Shown here: positions 1 to 11,300 of the stretch, piece after piece
Position numbering within the stretch: position 1 is the first letter of the stretch
Layout of the letters: every line of letters starts with the position of its first letter
Source: Amycolatopsis dendrobii
GTDB lineage: Bacteria; Actinomycetota; Actinomycetes; Mycobacteriales; Pseudonocardiaceae
Reading direction: 5' to 3'
Assembly (NCBI RefSeq): GCF_014145675.1
Contig: NZ_JACGZW010000005.1
Location: forward strand, 372,001 to 436,000
Length of the DNA: 64,000 bases
Position numbers and translations under genes: made by a program
Notes under the pieces: model-generated
What the model saw: only the letters and a program-made list of their open reading frames with translations
Told to the model about the DNA's origin: nothing
The model's database searches: none

Positions 1-281
1 TATTCAGCGCGGACGAACGCAGCGAGCCGGCGGACATCGTCGTGGTCCAGATGATCGGCGACGAACGGGACGCCGGCACCGCCCAGTTGAGATACGAGCG
101 AAGCGGTTTCCTCGACCGTCTCCGGCCGGGCGTAGTCCGAACGCCGAAGCACAGTGCGGCTGCTGCGTCCGGTGCAGATCACGGTCGCGCCGGCCTCGCC
201 GAGCGCGGCGGCGATTCCCCGGCCCGCACCGCGGGTCGCCCCCGCGACGAGGGCGACCCGGCCGTGCAGATCAGGCGGCAT
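1..281 (-). CDS. Short-chain dehydrogenase/reductase, 3' end outside window
   Basis: Only the N-terminal ~93 residues are present; the gene runs off the left edge. The start ATG at 281 opens MPPDLHGRVALVAGATRGAG, a Rossmann nucleotide-binding beta-strand with a TGxxxGxG-type glycine loop written GATRGAGRGI, as in classical SDR enzymes. An NAD(P)-dependent oxidoreductase is therefore expected, with substrate unknown. It starts 31 bases after the acyl-CoA synthetase stop on the same strand, so the two are probably cotranscribed. No strong Shine-Dalgarno site is visible before the ATG. Confidence 0.75.
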   Translation of the reverse strand, partial: MPPDLHGRVALVAGATRGAGRGIAAALGEAGATVICTGRSSRTVLRRSDYARPETVEETASLVSQLGGAGVPFVADHLDHDDVRRLAAFVRAE

Positions 282-312
282 CGGGCCAGTGTGGCACCGG
301 CCGCGGGAAAAC

Positions 313-1941
313 TCAGCTCGAAGCGGTGCTCAGCTCCCGGCCTCGCAACGCGAAACGCTGGATTTTGCCGCTCGGCGTCTTCGGCAGTTCCGCCACGAAA
401 TGGATGCGCCGCGGATAGACGTGCGCGGCCAGCCGGGTCTTGACCGTCTGCTTCAGCTCGTCGACCAGCGCGTCCGACCCCTCCGCGCCGGGGTTCAGCA
501 CGACGTAGGCCACCACCAGTTCCCCGCGCAGTTCGTCCGGCGCGCCGATCACCGCGGCTTCCGCGACGGCCTCGTGGTGCGTCAGCGCGCTTTCCACCTC
601 GAACGGGCCGATCCGGTAGCCCGCCATGAGAATCACGTCGTCGTCGCGGGAGCCGAAGGTCAGGTAGCCGTCGCGGTCGCGGGCGGCGATGTCGCCGGTG
701 TAGTACCAGCGGCCGTCGGCGCTGAAGCGTTCCGCGGTCCGATCGGGGGCGTCGCGGTAGCCGGAGAACGGCATCAGCGGGCTGGCGGACACGTCGATCG
801 CGACGCGGCCGGTCTCGCCGACCTCCGCGATCTCGTCGCTGCCCGCCTTCAGGACCTCGACGGCGAACCCGGGCAGCGGCCGTCCCATCGATCGGGTCTT
901 GACCGGCGCGATCAGGCTCGGATGCCAGGCGTTGCCGACGACCATGCCGGTTTCGGTCTGGCCGTAGTGGTCGCGCACGGGACAGCCGAGAACCTCCTCG
1001 GCCCAGGTCACGACGTCCGGCGTCAACGGCTCCCCCGCCGACGAGCAGTGCCGCAGCCGCAGACCGGCCGGCACCGGCAGGCCCGAGCCGCGCAGCGCGC
1101 GGTACACCGTCGGGCCGGCGGTGAAGTTGGTGACGCCGAAGCGTTCGAGCACCTGCCAGGTCAGTTCGGGGCTGAACCCGGCGTGCAGCAGGATGCTGCG
1201 CCGTCCGGTCGCGAGCGGACCGAGCAACGCGAAGTACAGCCCGTAGGCCCAGCCCGGGTCGGCGGCGTTCCAGAAGACGTCCTCGTCGGTCTGGTCGAGG
1301 CCGAACTCCTGGTAGGAATGGATTCCGGCGAGTCCGCGCAGCGGCACCGGCACGGCCTTCGGGGTGCCGGTGGTGCCGGAGGTGAAGATCTCGACCAGTG
1401 TGCCGTCGCCGCCGACCGCGACCGGGCTCGGCAGCGGGTGCGGTTCGTCCAGCAGCGCCTCGAACGACAGATCGCCGCCGGACGCCTCGCCGGTGGTCAC
1501 GATGATCCGCGCCGGGTCGGCGGGCAGGTCGTCGCCCGGGTCGAGTTTCGCCCGCTGACCCGCGTCGACGACGACCACGCGGGTCCCGTTGCCGACGATC
1601 CGCTGAGCGATCGCGGGCGGCGCGAACGCGGTGAACAGCGGCACGTGGACCGCGCCGAGCCGCCAGATCGCGAGCAGTGCGGTGACCAGTTCGGCGGACT
1701 TGCCCATGAGCGTCGCGACCCGGTCGCCGGGCCGCACGCCGTGCGCGGCCAGCGCGGCGGCGAACCGGGCGGAAGCGGCCTCGAGCCGGCCGTACGTGAG
1801 GTCGCGGCTGCTGAGGTCGGCCTCGACGAGCGTGAACGCGACGGCGTCGGCCGGATGCCGTCCGCACAGCAACTGGGTCGCGTCCGCGTCCGGCGCGGCG
1901 TAGGTCTGCAACAGGTCGAACATGGTGCGTTCAGGGCTCAC
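313..1941 (-). CDS. AMP-dependent acyl-CoA synthetase
   Basis: An adenylate-forming enzyme of about 540 residues that should activate a carboxylic acid through an acyl-AMP and load it onto CoA. The P-loop-like motif TSGTTGTPKA, the HYGQTETG motif, YYTGD and the C-terminal hinge GSRDDDVI are all present, and the PSGKIQR lysine near the C-terminus is intact. The overall order resembles acetyl/medium-chain acyl-CoA synthetases. The substrate cannot be told from sequence. A second in-frame start, ATG at 1923 (MFDLLQTY), is as plausible as the GTG at 1941. It heads an operon with the SDR downstream and lies divergent to a LuxR-type regulator that may control it. Confidence 0.85.
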   Translation of the reverse strand: MSPERTMFDLLQTYAAPDADATQLLCGRHPADAVAFTLVEADLSSRDLTYGRLEAASARFAAALAAHGVRPGDRVATLMGKSAELVTALLAIWRLGAVHVPLFTAFAPPAIAQRIVGNGTRVVVVDAGQRAKLDPGDDLPADPARIIVTTGEASGGDLSFEALLDEPHPLPSPVAVGGDGTLVEIFTSGTTGTPKAVPVPLRGLAGIHSYQEFGLDQTDEDVFWNAADPGWAYGLYFALLGPLATGRRSILLHAGFSPELTWQVLERFGVTNFTAGPTVYRALRGSGLPVPAGLRLRHCSSAGEPLTPDVVTWAEEVLGCPVRDHYGQTETGMVVGNAWHPSLIAPVKTRSMGRPLPGFAVEVLKAGSDEIAEVGETGRVAIDVSASPLMPFSGYRDAPDRTAERFSADGRWYYTGDIAARDRDGYLTFGSRDDDVILMAGYRIGPFEVESALTHHEAVAEAAVIGAPDELRGELVVAYVVLNPGAEGSDALVDELKQTVKTRLAAHVYPRRIHFVAELPKTPSGKIQRFALRGRELSTASS

Positions 1942-2087
1942 GGGGCTGCTCCACGGTCATCGTCGGCCGGTGTCGGCACATCGTCACCGCAGGTCAGCCA
2001 GCCGGCCACCCCCGAACAGGGGTGGCCGCGCCATCCCCAGGCGCCTTCGCCGGCGGCACTCTGACCAGGCGTTTCGACCCGTACGCG

Positions 2088-2116
2088 GCGACAACGGCGG
2101 CGCGGCTGGGTAGAAT
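2088..2116 (+). promoter_or_regulatory. Candidate vegetative promoter of the GAF-LuxR gene
   Basis: GCGACA at 2088-2093 and TAGAAT at 2111-2116 are separated by exactly 17 bases, a fair match to a housekeeping -35/-10 pair. The GTG start follows 40 bases later. Judged by eye only. Confidence 0.35.
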
Positions 2117-2155
2117 CACACCTCCTGCCGGAGCCTCCCGTGCCGCCGAAGTGGG

Positions 2156-2995
2156 GTGCCTGCCGTGACGAGTGCCACCGAGACCACCGCCGAGGTGCGC
2201 CGCGCCCTGGCCCGGCTCCGCAGCGCGGCGGGCGTGCCGCTGTCGTTCGGCGGCGAGGTCGTCGACGGCAAGCGGCTGCGGATGACCGAGCTGCTCGGCA
2301 ACACCACCACGTCGCTGCTCGGCCTCGTCGTCGCGGAAGGCAAGGGCCTCGGCGGACGCGCGATCGGCGTGCGGAAACCGGTGGTGCTGCCGGACTACTA
2401 CACCAGCGACGCGATCAGCCACCACTTCGACCGGGCGGTCAAGGCCGAGGGCGTGCGCTCGGTGATGGCGGTGCCGGTGATCGTGCAGCGGACCGTCCGG
2501 GCGGTGCTCTACGGCGCGGTCCGCGAACACGTCCGCTTCGGCGACCGGTCGGTCACCGCGATGGTCGAAGTGGCCCGTGACCTGGAACAAGAGCTCGCGG
2601 TGCGCGCCGAAGTGCGCCGGCGGCTCGACCTGCTCGCCCCGGAACCGGAACGCGCGCCGTCCGGGAAACCGGCCGAACTGGAAGCGCTCCGGGAAAGCCA
2701 TGCCGAGCTTCGCCGGATCGCCGCCGCGGTCGACGACCCGGAACTGCGCGCCCGCATCGACGCGGTGTGCCAGTCCCTGACCGGCGCCCCTGCCCGCGGA
2801 CCGTCTTTGTCGGCGCGCGAATTGGACGTCCTCGAAGGGGCCGCGGCCGGGCAGACCAACGCGGACATCGCGGAAGCGCTCGGCCTGGGCCCGGAGACGG
2901 TGAAAAGCTACCTGCGCAACGCGATGCGGAAGCTGGACGCGAAGACCCGCCTCCAAGCCGTCAACGCCGCCCGCCGAGCCAATCTGCTGCCTTAG
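2156..2995 (+). CDS. GAF-domain LuxR-family transcriptional regulator
   Basis: A 279-residue regulator. Residues ~20-145 resemble a GAF small-molecule/redox sensing domain (hydrophobic strands around ALLYG-type and VMAVPVIV segments), followed by a helical linker. The C-terminal ~60 residues form a LuxR/FixJ helix-turn-helix: LSARELDVLEGAA, TNADIAEALGLGPETVKSYL. Such proteins activate or repress nearby genes on binding a ligand. The divergent acyl-CoA synthetase/SDR operon is the obvious candidate target. GTG 2156 is taken as start; GTG 2165 is an alternative. Confidence 0.8.
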   Translation: MPAVTSATETTAEVRRALARLRSAAGVPLSFGGEVVDGKRLRMTELLGNTTTSLLGLVVAEGKGLGGRAIGVRKPVVLPDYYTSDAISHHFDRAVKAEGVRSVMAVPVIVQRTVRAVLYGAVREHVRFGDRSVTAMVEVARDLEQELAVRAEVRRRLDLLAPEPERAPSGKPAELEALRESHAELRRIAAAVDDPELRARIDAVCQSLTGAPARGPSLSARELDVLEGAAAGQTNADIAEALGLGPETVKSYLRNAMRKLDAKTRLQAVNAARRANLLP

Positions 2996-3028
2996 CCCGC
3001 CCGACCGCGCGAAGATCCGTCCCCGCGA

Positions 3029-4030
3029 TCAAACCCGCACCGCCCGCGCCCGGGCAGCCAGAGCCAACGACTCCAGCAGCGGAACCGTCCGCTCCCACCC
3101 GAGACAGGGATCCGTCCGGCTCACCGCCGGATCGGCGGGCACCCGTTCCGGATCCTGCGCCCCGTCCCGCAGATACGATTCGATCATCACCCCGGACACC
3201 GCCGCCCCGGCGCGCACCTGCTCCGCGACGTCGGCGACCACCCCGGGCTGCCGGTCGTGGTTCTTTCCGCTGTTCCCGTGCGAGGCGTCGACCACCGCTC
3301 TTCGCGGCAGGCCCGCCTCCCCCAGCACCTTCATCGCCTCCGCGACCGACGGCGCGTCGTAATTCGGCACCGGACCGCCGCGCAGGACCAGGTGCGCGTC
3401 CGGATTTCCGCTGCTGCGCACGGTTTTCATCCGCCCGTCCACGCCGAGCCCGGGGAACGCGTGCGCCGCCCCGGCCGCGCGGATCGCGTCCACCGCGGGT
3501 CCCAGCCGTCCGGACACGCAGTTCTTCATCCCGATCGGCATCGGCAGCCACGACGCCAGCTGCCGGTGCGGCTGGCTGGCCACCGTCCGGGCCCCGATCG
3601 CGCCCCAGCTCACCGTGTCCGCGACGTACGGCGCCAGCACCGGATCCACGAACTCGTACGCCAGCGGCAACCCGGTCGCGGCCGCGTCGAGCAAGAACTG
3701 CCTGCCCAGCCGGACCCCGGTGGCGAGATCGCCTTTGCCGTCCAGCGTCGGATCCGGCAGGAAGCCGGTCCACCCGGTCACCGACCGCGGTTTCTCCAGG
3801 TATGCCCGCAAAACCACCACGAGATCGTCGGCGTACCGAGCCGCCGCGCCGGCCAGCGACTCCGCATAGTCCAGCGCCGCCGACGGGTCGTGCACCGAGC
3901 ACGGACCCACGATCACCAGCAACCGCGGATCGCGCCGGTCCAGCACCGCCGAGACCGTTTCGCGGTGCCGTGCGACGTCCGGTGCGGCCCCCGCGGTCAC
4001 CTCCGCCGGGCTGGGCAACGTGTCCTGCAT
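3029..4030 (-). CDS. 3-deoxy-7-phosphoheptulonate (DAHP) synthase, siderophore-cluster copy
   Basis: A class I (AroF/G-type) DAHP synthase of 333 residues that condenses phosphoenolpyruvate with erythrose 4-phosphate, the first step to chorismate. Family signatures seen are IVGPCSVHDP, KPRSVTGW, GMKN and the metal/substrate motif DASHGNSGKN. Several positions differ from primary-metabolism enzymes (MKNCVSG instead of the usual KNGTDG-like loop), which may mean altered feedback control. The ATG abuts the stop of the MFS exporter, with AGGAG inside the exporter's end, so it is the last gene of the siderophore operon. It probably boosts chorismate for dihydroxybenzoate. Confidence 0.88.
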   Translation of the reverse strand: MQDTLPSPAEVTAGAAPDVARHRETVSAVLDRRDPRLLVIVGPCSVHDPSAALDYAESLAGAAARYADDLVVVLRAYLEKPRSVTGWTGFLPDPTLDGKGDLATGVRLGRQFLLDAAATGLPLAYEFVDPVLAPYVADTVSWGAIGARTVASQPHRQLASWLPMPIGMKNCVSGRLGPAVDAIRAAGAAHAFPGLGVDGRMKTVRSSGNPDAHLVLRGGPVPNYDAPSVAEAMKVLGEAGLPRRAVVDASHGNSGKNHDRQPGVVADVAEQVRAGAAVSGVMIESYLRDGAQDPERVPADPAVSRTDPCLGWERTVPLLESLALAARARAVRV

Positions 4031-5386
4031 CTACCGGCTCCTTTCCTTAGGCAGCTTCGCCGCCCCGGCAGCCGCCGCCACGACCAGTCCGAGCACCCAC
4101 CAGAACGTGTCCGCGAAGGCCGCCGCGACGTCCGCGCCCCGTGCGGCCAGCCGGTTCTGCAACACCAGCGCGAGCACAGCGGTCCCGACCGAACCGCCAA
4201 GAGTGTTCAGCAAATTCAACGCGCCGGCGGCTTTCGGCAGCTGGGCCTTCTCCAGGCTGCGGTACACCAGCGCCAGCACCGGCGCACTGATCATCGCCGC
4301 CCCGAATCCCCGCAGCAGCAACGAAATGACCAGCACGACATCGGGAAGTTCCGGGCTCAGCTGTGTGAAAGCCGCGGTTCCGAGCGTCACCAAACCGATT
4401 CCGGACACCACGAGCGTTCGCGGAGCCGCCCGGTCCACCAGGCGATGCACCAGCATCGAGCCCGCTGCCGCGCCGATTCCCTGCGGCACCATAAGCAATC
4501 CGGTGTCCCACGCGCCTAATCCGGCACCGCGGCGCAGATACAACGGCAGCAAGAACATCGTGCCGAACACCGAAGCACCCAACACGACCAGCGCCAACGC
4601 CGCGGCGCCAAATGGCGGCCGGGTGAACAAGCGCGGATCCAGCAACGGCGCCCGCACGCGCAATCCGTGGCGGACAAACGCAGCCAGCATCAGGAGGCCC
4701 GCCACGACAGCAGCCGAGGAAAGCAGCTTCGGATATCCGTCGGAGAATCCGGTCAGCCCGAACACCACTGCGGCCAAACCCGGGGAAAGCAAAGCCGCGC
4801 CACGGAAATCGAACGGTGCGCGCGGATCTGTCGGCTGGTCCGCCGCGACGTACCGCAACCCGAGCAGGACCGCGACCACGCCGACCGGCAGGTTGACGTA
4901 GAACAGCCACGGCCAGTCCGCGACGCTCAGAATCGCCCCGCTCGCCAGCGGCCCCAGCACCGGCGACAGCAACGGCACTACGCCGACCACGCTGATCAGC
5001 CGCCCGATCCGCTCCGGCCCGGCCGCGCGCGCCAGCAACGCCTGCCCCGTCGGCGGGAGCAGACCTCCCGCCAATCCTTGCAGCACGCGGAACGCGACCA
5101 GCATCGGCAGCGAACTCGCCAGCCCGCACAACAGCGACGCCGCCCCGAACACGACCACCGCGGTCAGCCACGTCCGCCGCCCGCCGAACCGCGCGGCCAG
5201 CCAGCCGGACGCGGGCACCGCGGTCACCACCGCGAGCAGATACGCCGTGGTGACCCACTGGACCTCGGCGACGGACGCGGCGAAACGCTCCGCCAGGGTC
5301 TCGACGCCGACCGAGACGATCGTGCTGTCGAGCGTCGCCATGAACGTGCCCAGCACGAGCACGAACGCGGTCCGCCACAGGTTCAC
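4031..5386 (-). CDS. MFS multidrug/siderophore exporter (DHA2-like)
   Basis: A polytopic major facilitator of about 450 residues with some 14 hydrophobic segments. It shows the early DSTIVSVG motif (TM1 of DHA2 pumps), the WVTTAYLL segment and the GGRRTWL loop between TM2 and TM3. It sits between the NRPS and DAHP synthase genes and its start overlaps the NRPS stop (GTGA), so export of the siderophore is the natural role. A longer start at GTG 5395 is possible; GTG 5386 follows the overlap pattern of the whole operon. Confidence 0.85.
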   Translation of the reverse strand: MNLWRTAFVLVLGTFMATLDSTIVSVGVETLAERFAASVAEVQWVTTAYLLAVVTAVPASGWLAARFGGRRTWLTAVVVFGAASLLCGLASSLPMLVAFRVLQGLAGGLLPPTGQALLARAAGPERIGRLISVVGVVPLLSPVLGPLASGAILSVADWPWLFYVNLPVGVVAVLLGLRYVAADQPTDPRAPFDFRGAALLSPGLAAVVFGLTGFSDGYPKLLSSAAVVAGLLMLAAFVRHGLRVRAPLLDPRLFTRPPFGAAALALVVLGASVFGTMFLLPLYLRRGAGLGAWDTGLLMVPQGIGAAAGSMLVHRLVDRAAPRTLVVSGIGLVTLGTAAFTQLSPELPDVVLVISLLLRGFGAAMISAPVLALVYRSLEKAQLPKAAGALNLLNTLGGSVGTAVLALVLQNRLAARGADVAAAFADTFWWVLGLVVAAAAGAAKLPKERSR

Positions 5387-8300
5387 CGCAGCCACTCGCC
5401 CGCGTCCTCGTCCAGTCGCGAGGGAAGCTCGGCCAGGAACCGCAGCAGGTCCGCGACCAGCGACCGGGCCTCCGCGGCGGAGAGAATCCCGGCCTGGTAA
5501 CCGAAAATGCCGGACCAGCCGCCCGCGAGTTCGGGGACCACGGTGACCGTCATCGGATAGTGCGTGCGCTCGCGGAACCGGGTGCCGGTGATCGCCAGCC
5601 CCGGGGCCGGTTCACGCAGTTTCGCCGGATCCACCGGGTAGTTCTCGAACACGACGAGGCTGTCGAACAACCGGTCCTGCCCCGTCAAGGCAGCCAGTTC
5701 CGCCAGGCCGACGTGCTGGTGCGCGAGCAGTTCCTGGTGCCGGGACTGGGTTCGCAGCAGCGTCTCCCCCACGGTTCCGGTGAACCGCACCCGTACCGGA
5801 ACCGTATTGGCGAGCAGCCCGAGGATCTCCTCGACACCGTCCACTTCGGACGTGCGACCGGAAACCATCGTCCCGAAAGCGACATCGTCGGCCCCGGCCC
5901 GAGCAGCCAGCACCGCGGCCCACGCTCCTTGCAGCAACGTTCCCGCCGTGACACCGTGCCGGGCACCGGCTCGCGTCAGCGAAGCGACGAGCGGGGCGTC
6001 CACAGTGAACAGTTCCGGCTCGGCCGCCGCGGGCCGCCCGGTCAGGAGTTTCCGCGGCGGCAGACCAGCCAGTTCAGTCCGCCACGCATGCCCGCTGACC
6101 GCGTGGTCGCGCGTCGCGAGCCACCGCGTGTAGCGCGACACCGGCACCGCCTCCGGCAGCGACTCCCCGGTGTACCCGGCGAACAACTCGGCCAGGATCC
6201 GCGGTGCCGACCAGCCGTCCGACAGCAGGTGATGGCTGGAGAGGACGAGTTCGTGCCGGTCCGGACCGTGCCGGAGCACGGTGACTCGCAGCAACGGCCC
6301 CGCCTCGAGGTCGAACGGCTCGGCGAGGTCTTCCGCGAGCAGCCGCTCGGTCTCGCCCGAGCGCACTCGGAAGCCGACCTGCGGTTCCGTCGGCAGCACC
6401 TGTACCTCGTGCCCGGCCGGGAAGACCGCGCCCAGGTTCGGATGCCGCCGCACCAGCGCGTTCGCCGCCGCTTCCAACGCGGTCAGATCCAGCCGTCCAG
6501 CCAGGGAAAACGCCGCCTGCACCGGATACGGATCCTCGTCCGCGGCCCGCGATTCGCGCAGGATCAGCTCCTGCAGCGGTGTCAACGGCAACAACTCGCC
6601 GGCCGGCACCTCGGCGGCCAGCGCAGCGAGTTCCTCCTGGAACGCCGCTCCCAGCGCCGCGATCTCGGCGGTGCCGAACTCCGAGGACGGCCAGGTGAAC
6701 CGAGCGGCCAGCCGGTCGTCGCGCACCATCGCGTTGACCATCAGGGCGTGCGCGAGCGGTGCTCCGGCCGAGCCGAGCGGATCGGCGTCCGGCGGGCGCC
6801 GCCACGGCGTCTCCTCCCGCGGCGCCGCCTCGAACCGGCCGAGGTAGTTCCAGCTGACGTCCGCTCCGGTCGACGTTCCGCCGAGGATGCCGAACCCGAG
6901 CCCGTCGCCCGCGGCACGGAGCTGGTCGCGGACCGCGGCGATAGCCGTCTCGCCAGCGGGCGGCGCGATCCGTGCCGGGTACATCGCGGTGAACCAGCCG
7001 ACCGTCCGGGACAGATCGACGGCTCCGGCGAAGTCCGGCGTGTGGTCCGGACGGCCGTGGTTCTCCAACGCGACCAGCAGCTCCGAGCCGCGCCAGGCGC
7101 GGTAAGCCCGCGCGAACGCGGTGAGCAGCACCGCGTCCGGCCCGGTCCGGTACGCACCCGGCAACGTCGTCAGCACCGCCTGCGCGACCTCTTCCGACAC
7201 CTCGATCTCGTGGTGCTGGGCGGCTCCGCCGACCGGACGGGCCGTTGCCGCGATCCGTTGCCAGTGCGGGCTTTCCGCTTGCCGCGCCGGTTTGGCCGCG
7301 ACCAACGCGCGGGCCCAGCCGAGGAACGACGGCCCGCGATCCGGCAGCTGACGGCCGAGGTAAGCCTGCTCAAGATCGTCGAGGAGGATCCGCCACGACA
7401 CCGCGTCCACCACGAGATGGTGGGCGACCAGCGCGAGCCGCCCCGGCCGCGCGGGCCCGGCGTCGATCCACAGCGCCCGCAGCATCGGCCCGGTTCGCGG
7501 GTCCATCTCGGACCGGACCGCCGTGATCTGCTCGTCCAGCAGCGCCCGCAGATCCGCGTCTTCCCCCGCCGGGACGACCAGCAGCACGTCCGCCCCGGTC
7601 ACCGCGCCCGGTTCCGGAACGCGCAGGACGTCGCCGGCCAAGTGCGAACGCAGCACGTCGTGCCGTTCGAGGACCGCGTCGAGCGCCGCCCGCCACTTCG
7701 GCACGTCGCCGCCGGACGGCACGCACACCTCGACCCACTGGCAGAAGCCGTCGGCGTCCGAGCCAGCGCGTTCCAGCAGTTGCCGCATGACGGGCGTCAG
7801 CGGCGCGTCCCCGACCGCGGGCGTGAGATCCGGCGACACCACCACTGTCTTCTCGCTGCACCGAGCCGCGATCCCGGCGATCGTGCCGCCCTCGAAGACG
7901 TCCCGCGCGGTCAGGTGCAGGCCCTCGCGCCGGGCGCGCGCGACCAGCCGGAGCGACGCGATGCTGTCGCCGCCAGCGTCGAGGAACCCGTCGTCGATCG
8001 TGACGTCCGGGCCGAGCAGTTCGCGAACCACTTGCAGCAGCACGGTTTCCGCTTCCGTCGCCGGTTGCCGGGCCGCCGCGACGTTGCGCGGACCGGGCGC
8101 GGGCAACGCAGTCCGGTCGAGCTTGCCGCTGGGCCCGAGCGGCAGCCGCTCCAGCGAGAGCACCGCCGACGGCACCATGTGCGCGGGCAGCTCAGCGGCC
8201 AGGTACTCGCGCAGCGCGGCCGGATCCGGATCCGCGCCGTCGACCGGCACGACGTAGCCGGCCAGCCGCCGGTCCCCCGGCCGGTCCTCGCGCACGAGCA

Positions 8301-11300
8301 CGACCGCGGCCCGCACGTCCGGATGCCGCGCCAGCGCCGATTCGATCTCGCCCGGCTCGATCCGGAATCCGCGCAGTTTGACCTGGTGGTCGGCCCGGCC
8401 GAGGAACACCAGCTGCCCGTCCGGCCGCCAGCGCACCAGGTCGCCGGTGCGGTACATCCGGTCTCCGGGCGCGCCGAACGGGTCGGCCACGAACCGCTCC
8501 GCGGTCTGCCCCGGCCGGTTCACGTACCCGCGCGCGAGCTTCGGCCCGGCCAGGTACAGCTCGCCGGTGACGCCGGTCCCGACCGGCCGCAGCCCCGCGT
8601 CCAGCACGTACGCCCGCACCTGCGGGTCCGGCCGTCCGATCGGCAGCGGACCGGGGTCGTCGGCCGAATACACCCACGTGACGGAGTTGATCGTGACCTC
8701 GGTCGGGCCGTAGGCGTTGAACAGCGCCCGCCGGTCGCCCCAGCGGTGCGCCAGCTCCGGGTCGAGCCGTTCGGCGCCTACGACGAAGAACACCTCCGGG
8801 TCGACCGTCGCGTCGTCCGGCATCGCGGACAGGAACGACGGCAGCAGGTTCAGCCCGGTGACCCGGTGTTCGGCGGCGTAGCCGAGCAGGTCGTCGCCGG
8901 ACCCGCGCACCTCCTCCGGCGCGATCACCGAGGTGCCGCCGGACAGCAGCGGCAGGAAGAACTGCCAGTACGACACGTCGAAACTCGTGGACGCGAAATG
9001 CAGATACCGTTCGCCGTGCCGGATGCCGACGATGTCCTCCTGCAACGCGACCAGGCTCGGAATCCCGCGATGGGCGATCGCGACGCCCTTGGGCTTTCCG
9101 GTGGTGCCGGACGTGTAGATCACGTACGCCAGCGAGTCCGGCGCCGGGACCGCATCGTCCCAAGCAGACGGTCCGTTGAGGACCATCGGGTCGATGACCG
9201 GAATGCCGAAGCCAGGGTCCGAACTGGACACCACTGCGGCGGGCGCGCTGTCTTTTACCAGATGCGCCAAGCGTTCCGCCGGGTACGCCGGGTCCATCGG
9301 CACGTGCACGGCACCGGCCTTGAGCACGCCGAACAGCGCGACGACCAAGTCGATGTCGCGTTCCAGCAGCACCGCGACCGGGTCTTGTTCCCGTACCCCG
9401 GCAGCGCGCAACGCGTGCGCGAGCTGGTTCGCCTTCCGGTCCAGTTCCGCGTAAGTCAGGCGGCGGTTCCGGCACACGACGGCTTCGGCGTCCGGCGTTT
9501 CCCGCACCCAGCGGGCGAATTCCTCCAGGCAGGTACCGGCCTCCCGTCGTGGCTCGGGTCCGGTTCCTTGCCGAAGCAGAGCCGCTTCCTCTTCCGTGCC
9601 AAGGGAACGCAGCCGCGCGACCGGCTGCTGCGGGTCGGCCACCAGCTCGTGCAACAACGTCGTCAGCCAGCGGCCGTAAGCCTGCACGGTCGGCTCGTCG
9701 AAGGCCTGCGGCTGGTAGCCGAGGCCGATCGTGATCTCGTCGCCGGGCAGCACGATCACGGTCAGCGGATAGTGCGTCGCGTCGGTGATGTCGACGCCGG
9801 CGAGGTCGAGCCCGGGCGCGAGCGGTTCGCGTTCCCGGCTGGAGAGCGGGAAGTTCTCCATGACCAGCATCGTGTCGAACAGATCGCCGACGCCCGCCGC
9901 GCGCTGGATGTCCGGCAGGCCGAGGTGATGGTGGTCGGTGAGCCGCGCGTTCTCGTCCTGCACCCGCGCCAGCACCGCCGACGCCGGATCGGACGGGGCG
10001 AACGCCACGCGCACCGGGATGGCCGAGCCGAGCTGGCCGATCATCGCTTCCACACCCGGGACGTCGGACGGACGGCCGGACACCGGGCAGCCGAACACCA
10101 CGTCCTGGCGTCCGGTGAGCCGCGCCAGCAGGACGCCCCACGCGGTCTGGAACACCGCCGTCGACGTCACGCCGCGTTCCCGTGCGAAGACGCGCAGCTG
10201 TTCGCTGAACTCCGCACCGAGCCCCACCCAGATCCGTTGTGGACGGTCCGAAGCGGACTCGGCGGTCGCCGGGGCGAGCCGGGTGCCTTCTTCCAATCCA
10301 GCCAACGCGGTCCGCCATGCCTCGACCGCCGAGTCGTGGTCGCGGGCGGCCAGCACCCGGTGGTACTCGGCCAACGGCGGCGCGACCGGAGCGGCCGGCC
10401 CGCCGTCGAGTTCGGCGTAGGCGGCCAGCAGGGAGCGGCCGACGAGCGGCATCGACCAGCCGTCGAGCAGCGCGTGATGGATCGTCAGCACCAGCCGGTG
10501 TTCGGCCGGGCCGAGAGTGAGCAGCAGGAACCGGATCAGCGGCGGCACCGCCGGATCGAACGGCCGGGCCAGCTCGGCCGCGCATTCGCCGTCGGCGTTC
10601 TCCGGATGCTCGACGTGTCGCCAGTCCAGGTGCACGTCGGCCGGCACGACCTGGACGACGTCGCCCGCCGCCGTCGTGTGCAGGTGGACGCGCAGCGCCG
10701 GATGCCTCCGCAGCAGTTCCTCGGCGGCCGCACGCATCCGTTCCGGGACAAGCCGCCCTTCGAGCCGGGTCACCGCTTGCACGGTGTAGACGTCCGGCCC
10801 GCCCCGGGTCAGGGTGTGGAACGACAGCCCGGCCTGCAACGGCGTCGCGGGCAGGACGTCGGCGACCGGGCCCTGCTGTTCGAGGGCGTCGATGTCGTCC
10901 TGGGTGAGCGTGACCAGCGGAAGGTCCGACGGGGTGAGCCCGCCGGTGGTCTCCCGCGCGTGCTCGGCGAGCGCGGCCAGTGCCGCGCCCCACGCTTGCT
11001 GCAGCCGTTCGACCTCGCTCGGCGGCAGAACCCGGCTCGCGGCGGTCCATTCGACAGCGATCCGCGGGGCGTCTTCCTCGCGAACGAAGCAGTTCAGCGC
11101 CAGAACCTGCTCCAAGGCCTTCGCGGGCGGCTCGATGACGGCGAAGGGATCCTCGTCCGGCAACTGCCAGCCGCCGGACAGCGGAGTGAACCGGCCGAGG
11201 TAGTTGAGCAGGACGTCCGGCATTTCCGGCGCGAACTCCGCGCCCGGGTCCAAGTATCGGAGGACGCCGAAGCCGATCCCGCCGTCCGGCACCGCTCGTC

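Noticed and set aside
5383..6500. Last NRPS domain as a third epimerisation domain
   Set aside because: It lacks the E-domain SWR extension and NYLGRF motif and has the HHLLSDGWS and [11 protein letters not shown] pattern of condensation domains.
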